A DNA stretch of 64,000 nucleotides from Bremia lactucae (lineage: Eukaryota; Oomycota; Peronosporomycetes; Peronosporales; Peronosporaceae), in NCBI RefSeq assembly GCF_004359215.1, contig NC_090610.1, forward strand, positions 11,204,321-11,268,320, given 5' to 3'. Below, piece by piece: positions 58,173 to 64,000 of the stretch; the first letter of the stretch is position 1, and each line of letters starts with the position of its first letter. Both the position numbers and the translations under genes were made by a program. Under the pieces are notes generated by a model that ran no database searches, was not told the origin of the DNA, and saw only the letters and a program-made list of their open reading frames with translations.

Positions 58173-58606
58173 TGTAACGGGGCACTACTGACTTGTACTG
58201 CTTCAGTACAAGTCCACTTCGTACTGCCTCAGTGCGAGTGGTACCTCACGTCACTTCACGTACACTAGTACGTGCAGAGAAAGACTCTCTTTTAAACACT
58301 TGCTTTGAAGAGGGTTAATTAAAAACTTTATCAATATAATTAAGTTCTTCTGTTCTATTTACTTAATACTAACTTGATTATAAACTAATGCAAAATATGT
58401 AATTAAGTCGTATCTGTCTTTTTCTTTGCACGCGTCCAGCGCTGACTGCGGAGAAAGTAGATATAATAATCTATATCTACCAATGGATACGCTTTCAATA
58501 TGTTACCATGTAAAATAATATTCTCCAAATATTCTCTAACTTTTAAATAACATATAAATCAACAACCTTTAAGCGTTAATTTAATGTTACGATACACCCC
58601 GTTACA
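58173..58606 (-). repeat. F1-type LTR inside F3 integrase
   Basis: 434 bp from TGTAACGGGGCACTACTG to GATACACCCCGTTACA. It is flanked by the inverted integrase segment on the left and plus-strand integrase on the right, with no primer-binding motif. Confidence 0.75.
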
Positions 58607-58639
58607 TGTATAACTTCGCGGATACGTCCACTTTTTAAC

Positions 58640-60012
58640 GAGTTGGAGCGAGATCATGCCGATGGTAGAATTTGCCATCAACTATTCAGTGTATGCTTAT
58701 ACAAACATACACCGTTATTCGTGAACGGCTTACGCTATCCACGTATACCCACCTTTTTTGAGAGTGACTCTTATTCAAGGAGGCGGATTCGCTCGAGCAA
58801 AAAGCCTTCTAGCCCTCGCTCATCACTCATTAGCCCTAAGGTCAATGCGAAGGATATCAATGTTGATTTGATTAACATTGAAGTGGACAAACTCAGAAAT
58901 AACGATAGGGCTATTACTCACTTTGGTAACGATGCTGAAAGACTCAGCACCGAACACAATAATATTAATGAGAACGATAATACTCTGAATAATGTATAGA
59001 TTGATATCTCCGTAGTGCGAGCTGGTCGCACTGAAAACAAAAATAAAACCGAGTCAGCAGGTGATTTTCTGTAGTGATCCGTCTCGTACAGGATTCCATC
59101 GCTGATGCGGTGGGCCGACAGAAACGGAACTCTGATAAAAATGGAAGAGAAAACATACTCTCATTTGATGTTAATGACCATGTCCTACTGTCTACGGTAA
59201 ACATACCAAAACATATAGTAAGGAATGTGGGCAGTAATAAATTACTGCCCAGGTATATCAGCCCGTTTCGTGTACAACATCGCCAAGGCAATGCGTACAC
59301 GATCGAGCTGCTTCGTGGGATGCGTACGCATCCTACGTTTTATGTTGGGCGTTTCTGCCCGTACCATCAGCACGTGGCTTCTGCCGATTCCGGATTAAAC
59401 CGGAACGGTCTAGGGCATCACCAAAGCCTGATGGTTCCGAGCCAAAGCCTTATGGTCTCAGAACAGAGTCTCATTCTCATGAACCAGACGATCCACTCTT
59501 TCCTCCAAGGAAGATATCTGTTGACGAGCTGTCAACAGCTCGTTCTGAAGGGACTGATGTGTCCTCTCGTTCGCCAGTTGATCGGTCGCAACCTGCGCAC
59601 AATTTATCAACTGGTCACGAAAACATTATCAGCAGTCACGCTAACTCGCGGCGACGGGATCGCTCGTGATCAATGTCCTTCCTTAAGAAATAAAGGGTGT
59701 GATCCAAATCACGATGTTGATTCGGGTTCGTCAAACGAGGCGAACCCGATTCCCCCCCCCCCGTCGACTGGTGAGAAGCGTTTTCTTGTTGAATGCCTCT
59801 CGAACTATTGTGAGGTAAAGGAGGTTCGAACGAGTTATCTCGCTCATTGGCGAGGGTATTCATACTCGCATGATAGTTCGGAACCTCGTTTCCAACTGAT
59901 GTTGGACGTTCCGGGTCTTGTCTTGCAGTACGACGAGACCTATCCTCCTCGACAGAAGATCCATCGGAAAACGAGCGCTTTCCGCGAATTTTGGAGGTTC
60001 TCAATCCCTTGA
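58640..60012 (+). pseudogene. F3 integrase C-terminus, linker and chromodomain
   Basis: LTSWSEIMPMVEFAINYSVY, then MIRLVQDSIADAVGRQKRNS, VNDHVLLSTVNIPKHIVRNV, LLPRYISPFRVQHRQGNAYT, MRTHPTFYVGRFCPYHQH, then a linker and a chromodomain (KRFLVECLSNYCEVKEVRTS, YLAHWRGYSYSHDSSEPRFQ). 59074-60012 is open for 312 residues. This is the C-terminal end of pol; the chromodomain may guide integration to particular chromatin. Confidence 0.78.
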
Positions 60013-61075
60013 CAAATCTTCGTAACAGATGAGCGTCCTCCAATGAGGATCTTTAAGGGAATATGCTCTCTTAGGGGCATGACCTGCTCCCTTAAAACAG
60101 CATTGACATGAGTCCTTCCACGAGAGGCAAGATATCCCTGCCTCTCTAGACAAACAGTGCAGCTTATAGCGTGCACTGACTGCGGGGTCCGTTTCTCGAA
60201 CCGTTCACAGAAAACATTCAGCTTGTCAAGCCATACCTCACGGCCTATGTTTTGCAAGCTTGGAACAAAGGTTTGAAATCCTTTGCCTGTTTACAAGAGC
60301 ATCACCGATGCCGTAAAGGGCATCGATGAAGAATGTTCTTTCATCCTCACCAGACTTATAAAAGCCTGAGTGAGTCGAATAACGAAATATTATATCGATC
60401 GTTGACGACGAATCAGGTTACTATAAATGGGAACCAAGGACTCTTTTCAGGAGCGAACTGCAACGTATTGCGGTCCCTCTCCTGTTAACGCATGTTGATG
60501 TTAACGATAACTTGGCCCTTGGAACGTACCCTATAATTAGTCCTTTTCTGGTGATGCAAACTAGCACCACCAACAGCACTGTTCCCTTCACAACCACTTA
60601 GTTCCTGGTGATGCATACTTTTTGGTCATTGCCCACGGAGTCATCATTAGATGACTCCCCACCAAAGAGGTCCGACAAGCCGAACAGCCTCGTCATCACC
60701 TCTGTGGTTGTCACTTTAGAATCCAAAGGTTTAACCGACTCGGCCCCGGGTGATCCGGCGGCCTTTACAGTAGCCACTGAGTCGGGCGATGCCGGTGACT
60801 TGGACCAGTCACCTACAATTGGTGTAGCAGGTGACTTGTCACCGTCACCTGCAATGAGTCGGGCGATGCCGGTGACTTGGACCAGTCACCTACAATTGGT
60901 GTAGCAGGTGACTTGTCACCGTCACCTCCAATGGGAGTAGGAGGTGACATGTTCCCCACAGTAGACGCATTACCCTCTACTGAAACCTTTGCGTTACCAA
61001 CAGCTGCACTGATCTGTGCAGCTGACAGCTTTGCGGCCTCACCGGCCACGCGCACATACTTATTTGTCGCCATGC
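59400..61075 (-). pseudogene. F3 antisense ORF
   Basis: On the strand opposite to pol, starting 138 bp inside the 3' LTR. MATNKYVRVAGEAAKLSAAQ and a Ser/Pro/Gly repeat region carry the 77-bp duplication. Then come NIGREVWLDKLN with FEKRTP (shared with F1), RGYLASRGRT-like sequence, EDAHLLRRFVKGLR, and the coiled-coil part DLDHTLYFLRKDIDHERSRR, SLQNELLTARQQISSLEERV, LVHENETLF. The frame is broken in several places but the order parallels F1. 59636-60012 is open on both strands. Confidence 0.5.
60779..60932. repeat. 77-bp tandem duplication, two units
   Basis: Units 60779-60855 and 60856-60932 differ at one base near the end. The unit length is not a multiple of three, so it shifts the minus-strand antisense frame. 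Confidence 0.85.
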
Positions 61076-61212
61076 TGATTTTGATCAAAATCACTAGTGC
61101 AAATAAAATCTTAATTTTAATCAAAACGATAATGCAAAATTACAGGAAAGACATAATAGTATTTCCTGTCACCCTACAACAGTCACTATAGGGACTGTTG
61201 GTTAGGGGGTGA

Positions 61213-61935
61213 TGTAACGGGGTGTCCCGTTACATATGTATTATTTCCTATGAGAGGAAATAATATTTATTATTTCCTGTGAGAGATAATAATTAATATT
61301 ATTTCCTGTGAGAGGTAATAATTAATATTATTTCCTGTGAGAGATAATAATAAATATTATTTCCTGTGAGAGGAAATAATTAATATTATTTCCTGTAAGA
61401 ATAAATAATTAATACTATTTCCTGAGAGGAAATAATTAATATTTTTTCCTGTGAGAGAAAATAAATGACATTATTTCCTGTGAGAAGAAATAATTAATAT
61501 TTTTCCTGTGAAAAGAATCAATAAAGAAGTACAAATTATTATCTTTAGTTATTTTGACATAAATATTTCCAATATTACCAAATTGGATAATATCGATGCA
61601 ATAAGACATTAGCTCTATTGATGTGTTGATTAAGTCTAAGTCAACCCCGCCAATCGTAATAAGACACGATTGTGCGGTGCGCAATGAGGCGACATACTCA
61701 GTTATTATTAATATATTAAGCTCAGTAGTAGATAGAAGATTGTCACTTAAGTAACTAAATATATTACCACAGTTTTACTTTTTCTCTATTCCAAAGCCTT
61801 AGTCTAGACCTTTTAAGCTTAAGACCCTGAGCTTTATAGAAACCTTCCTCTGTACCTTTGTGTACGTGAAATTTTGAGGCACTTTAATCAGTGTAAGGTT
61901 TGCTAGTACTACACAGTACTAGCCAACCTACAATG
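61213..61935 (+). repeat. F3-type LTR, 3' LTR of long F3 element
   Basis: Starts TGTAACGGGGTGTCCCGTTACA, has an expanded TTATTTCCT repeat, then the conserved F3 blocks (CAACCCCGCCAATCG, GTAGATAGAAGATTGTCAC, CAGTACTAGCCAACC) and ends near 61935. It is longer than other F3 LTRs because of the repeat. Confidence 0.75.
61241..61512 (+). repeat. Palindromic minisatellite, about 10 units of ~29 bp
   Basis: Units start TTATTTCCTGTGAGAGGAAA with TAATTAATA spacers. Each contains the inverted pair TTATTTCCT / AGGAAATAA. Other F3 LTRs have one or two units. Confidence 0.85.
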
Positions 61936-62070
61936 GTAACAGTTTGTGGGGTGCATCGATTAGTTCACGTTCACGACGTGCAGGGGAAGGTTCGGAGTAG
62001 CCCAGAAGTCTTAGCTACTGAGGGTTAATACTTAGACTTTAGTAAAGGGAAAAAGTAAAGCAGTATTAAT
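61936..62070 (-). repeat. Inverted F3 LTR fragment
   Basis: Reads as the inverse of the F3 LTR end (GTTCACGACGTGCAGGGGAA, CTTAGCTACTGAGGG), placed head to head against the 3' LTR. Confidence 0.5.
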
Positions 62071-62227
62071 TTATGGAAGTGGTATAGCCACACACCTCTT
62101 TCGGTATAGCCACACTATAACGGGGCACTACGACTTGTACTGCTTCAGTACAAGTCCACTTCGCACTGCTTCAGTTGCGAGTGGTGCCCTACGTTAATTT
62201 ACGTACACTGTGCGTGCAGAGGAAGAC

Positions 62228-62498
62228 CATAAAGCTTCTCTAGGTGTAATATAAGAACCATAATATAAACCTCTAAAAATATGTACATACACTACTATAA
62301 AAAAAGAGCACCATTTGCATGTACATATCTAATTAACCATCCATTATTAACATCTCTCATAATATGTTCAGCACTATTAACAGCTAAATCAATATGATTA
62401 AAAAAATCAGTTTAGTTAAGTATTTCTTAGTATAATTGTAAGTATTTTAAGTTCATTTTATTATTTAAAAATAATAAAATTATATATTTTGAAGAAAA
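62228..62498 (-). other. NUMT: fragment of mitochondrial cytochrome b (cob), copy before gap
   Basis: The minus strand reads [30 protein letters not shown], then after a small deletion [23 protein letters not shown]. That is the cytochrome b segment around helices B-C, with oomycete-like sequence. The frame is broken in a T-run, so it is not functional. The rest (62400-62498) is AT-rich, possibly mitochondrial spacer. Confidence 0.85.
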
Positions 62499-62499
62499 N
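62499..62499. other. Single N (assembly gap)
   Basis: The only ambiguous base in the window. It sits between two near-identical 382-bp segments, so it marks a join rather than a base-call problem. Confidence 0.9.
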
Positions 62500-62609
62500 T
62501 AACGGGGCACTACGACTTGTACTGCTTCAGTACAAGTCCACTTCGCACTGCTTCAGTTGCGAGTGGTGCCCTACGTTAATTTACGTACACTGTGCGTGCA
62601 GAGGAAGAC

Positions 62610-62890
62610 CATAAAGCTTCTCTAGGTGTAATATAAGAACCATAATATAAACCTCTAAAAATATGTACATACACTACTATAAAAAAAGAGCACCATTTGC
62701 ATGTACATATCTAATTAACCATCCATTATTAACATCTCTCATAATATGTTCAGCACTATTAACAGCTAAATCAATATGATTAAAAAAAATCAGTTTAGTT
62801 AAGTATTTCTTAGTATAATTGTAAGTATTTTAAGTTCATTTTATTATTTAAAAATAATAAAATTATATATTTTGAAGAAAAAAATAGAAA
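62610..62890 (-). other. NUMT cob fragment, repeated copy after gap
   Basis: Same sequence as 62228-62498 at offset 382, except one extra A in an A-run near 62780. It continues past the point where the first copy stops and re-enters LTR sequence near 62893. Confidence 0.8.
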
Positions 62891-63149
62891 AATGTATGGA
62901 TAAGAATTCTGAATATTTCTATATAAAGTAATATCCTCCAAATTTTATCTACCTTTTGGATAATATATTAATTAACAACCTTTAAGTGTTAATTTCATGT
63001 AACGATACATCCCGTTACATCGCCCCTCCCTTAAACGACACTCACTCTGAATGTCATTGGATGGAGTGGTCGCTATATGACCACTTAATATTTAAAACGA
63101 TGTTGATTGGTCAGATCCATAATTTTAAATTCCATCGGATGAAGGATCA

Positions 63150-64000
63150 AATCGTGCGGGGTGACGATAGTGCTCGCCTTCGGCTGCGGTTCGTGCAGCC
63201 GCGGGTGACGCATTGCTATCTCTTGCGGCAGACGGAACGTCTGCCGTAGTGTCTTCCACTCGCACAACACTAGATGTTGGGAGTGCACGTGGTAATTCAC
63301 CACGTGAATACGATCCCTCTTTGGAGGCCGACTACGAATGCGAGTCGGATGAAATAGCCGACTCGGGGAGAATGGAACAGTCGCCTGATATACGTCAGGC
63401 GGCTGACTATGAGCCTTCGAATGAGAGGGCTCATTCTGACAGACGAGTAAACAGTCTATTTGAATCCGACGACGAGGATGATACCTCATCGCCCGTACGA
63501 TCTCTCATACGGTCACCTGCACGTGTTTCTGTGCAAGGTGACGACGATGGCGTCGTAAGAAAAGTTCTTGTGGTACCCCCTGCTTCATTGGGTACCACTC
63601 AGGGGAGTGAAGACAATAAAATGTCTCATCTCGCTCCTGAAAAGAAACCGTGGCTTTTGCCAGAACTGCTTATCAATAGCTTGTCTGGAGAAACTACTCC
63701 TCACAATAAATATCCTTTATTTATTGCGACAAAGCTTCATGGCCTTGATCCCAGCGCGAAGAACTTTCGCGCTGAGGAAGATTTCTATCTCGATGCTTTT
63801 CTTAAGCATCGATGGTTTAGTGGCAATAATAAGCGAGATAAAGTCTCGCTTATGCAAGCTTGGAGTGCGTTCATTCGCAATGTTAAAGACATTGGACGCG
63901 AAGCTTGGCTTCAAAAACTTAACGCGAATCGCGTTAAATTTGAGAAAAGAACTCCAACCGGTGCAAAGTATAAATTGCATCGGTTGTCACGTGAGGCTGG
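63150..64000 (+). pseudogene. F1 antisense ORF, second copy, runs off window
   Basis: Homologous to 45454-46362 with the start ATG changed to GTG and frameshifts early on. It is better preserved from about 63610: SHLAPEKKPWLLPELL, NKYPLFIATKLHGLDPSAKN, FRAEEDFYLDAFLKHRWFSG, SLMQAWSAFIRNVKDIGREA, KFEKRTPTGAKYKLHRLSRE. It reveals the conserved core better than the first copy. It carries only one 27-bp repeat unit. Confidence 0.5.

Larger units (their letters stand above)
62116..63019 (-). repeat. F1-type LTR interrupted by mitochondrial DNA and an assembly gap
   Basis: LTR start at 62118-62227 (TAACGGGGCACTACGACTTG) and again at 62500-62609. LTR end at about 62893-63019 (TATGGATAAG ... ACATCCCGTTACA). 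About 200 bp of normal LTR are replaced by mitochondrial-like sequence. The element body, with its opposite-strand ORF, continues to the right. Confidence 0.75.

Noticed and set aside
61241..61512. CRISPR-like array
   Set aside because: Short palindromic repeats without unique spacers, within a eukaryotic LTR.
1..64000. tRNA, rRNA or snRNA genes
   Set aside because: I searched by eye for tRNA arms and conserved rRNA/5S blocks and found none that I could support.

Overview
The window looks like nuclear DNA of an oomycete, most likely a plant-pathogenic member of the Peronosporales (Phytophthora or downy-mildew type). The evidence is short GT-AG introns (about 59-85 bp) in compact genes, a fragment of oomycete-like mitochondrial cob, dense decayed Ty3/Gypsy retrotransposons with chromodomains, and a small secreted protein with an RXLR-EER-like layout. 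The species assignment is inference.

Layout. 1-9.3 kb is a compact gene block: mitochondrial D-lactate dehydrogenase (cut by the window edge), AP endonuclease 2 and DNA polymerase alpha subunit B as a head-to-head pair, a nucleotide-sugar transporter, and a small one-TM protein tail to tail with it. 9.5-22.8 kb is a nest of gypsy relics, with a truncated copia end inside. 23.0-25.4 kb is a TE-free island holding one candidate RXLK-EER effector. 25.4-40.5 kb is a second nest: a tandem LTR, an F2-type 3' end, an F4 element and an F1 element. 41.5-42.8 kb encodes a type I membrane protein. 44.4-50.0 kb is a third nest (F1 and F2 fragments). 50.1-53.1 kb holds a KH-domain protein and a secreted CULT-MRH fusion. 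53.5-64 kb is a long F3 gypsy element, then an F1 LTR carrying a NUMT and a one-base assembly gap.

I distinguish four LTR families, named only for this report. F1 plus-strand copies read TGTAACGGGGCACTAC and lie in minus orientation. F2 has an edge like TGTAGGTGGGC. F3 starts with the palindrome TGTAACGGG-GTGT-CCCGTTACA. F4 starts TGTAATGGGGCACAC. Elements are followed by a primer-binding-like motif, [C]CTGGTAGCACT or TTGGTAGCACT. All carry gag (several with a CCHC knuckle), aspartic protease, RT, RNase H and integrase, and at least F1, F3 and F4 end in a chromodomain.

The most unusual signal is a reading frame on the opposite strand of these elements. It starts just inside the 3' LTR and runs back through the 3' region. 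In F1, F3 and possibly F4 it ends in a helical or coiled-coil segment directly antisense to the integrase-chromodomain linker. Recognisable sequence is shared between F1 and F3 copies. Other notable points are a 2.4 kb block apparently identical in two otherwise diverged, dead F1 copies, an apparent in-place inversion of the integrase core of the F3 element, the CULT-MRH fusion, and a false-duplication signature around the N at 62499.
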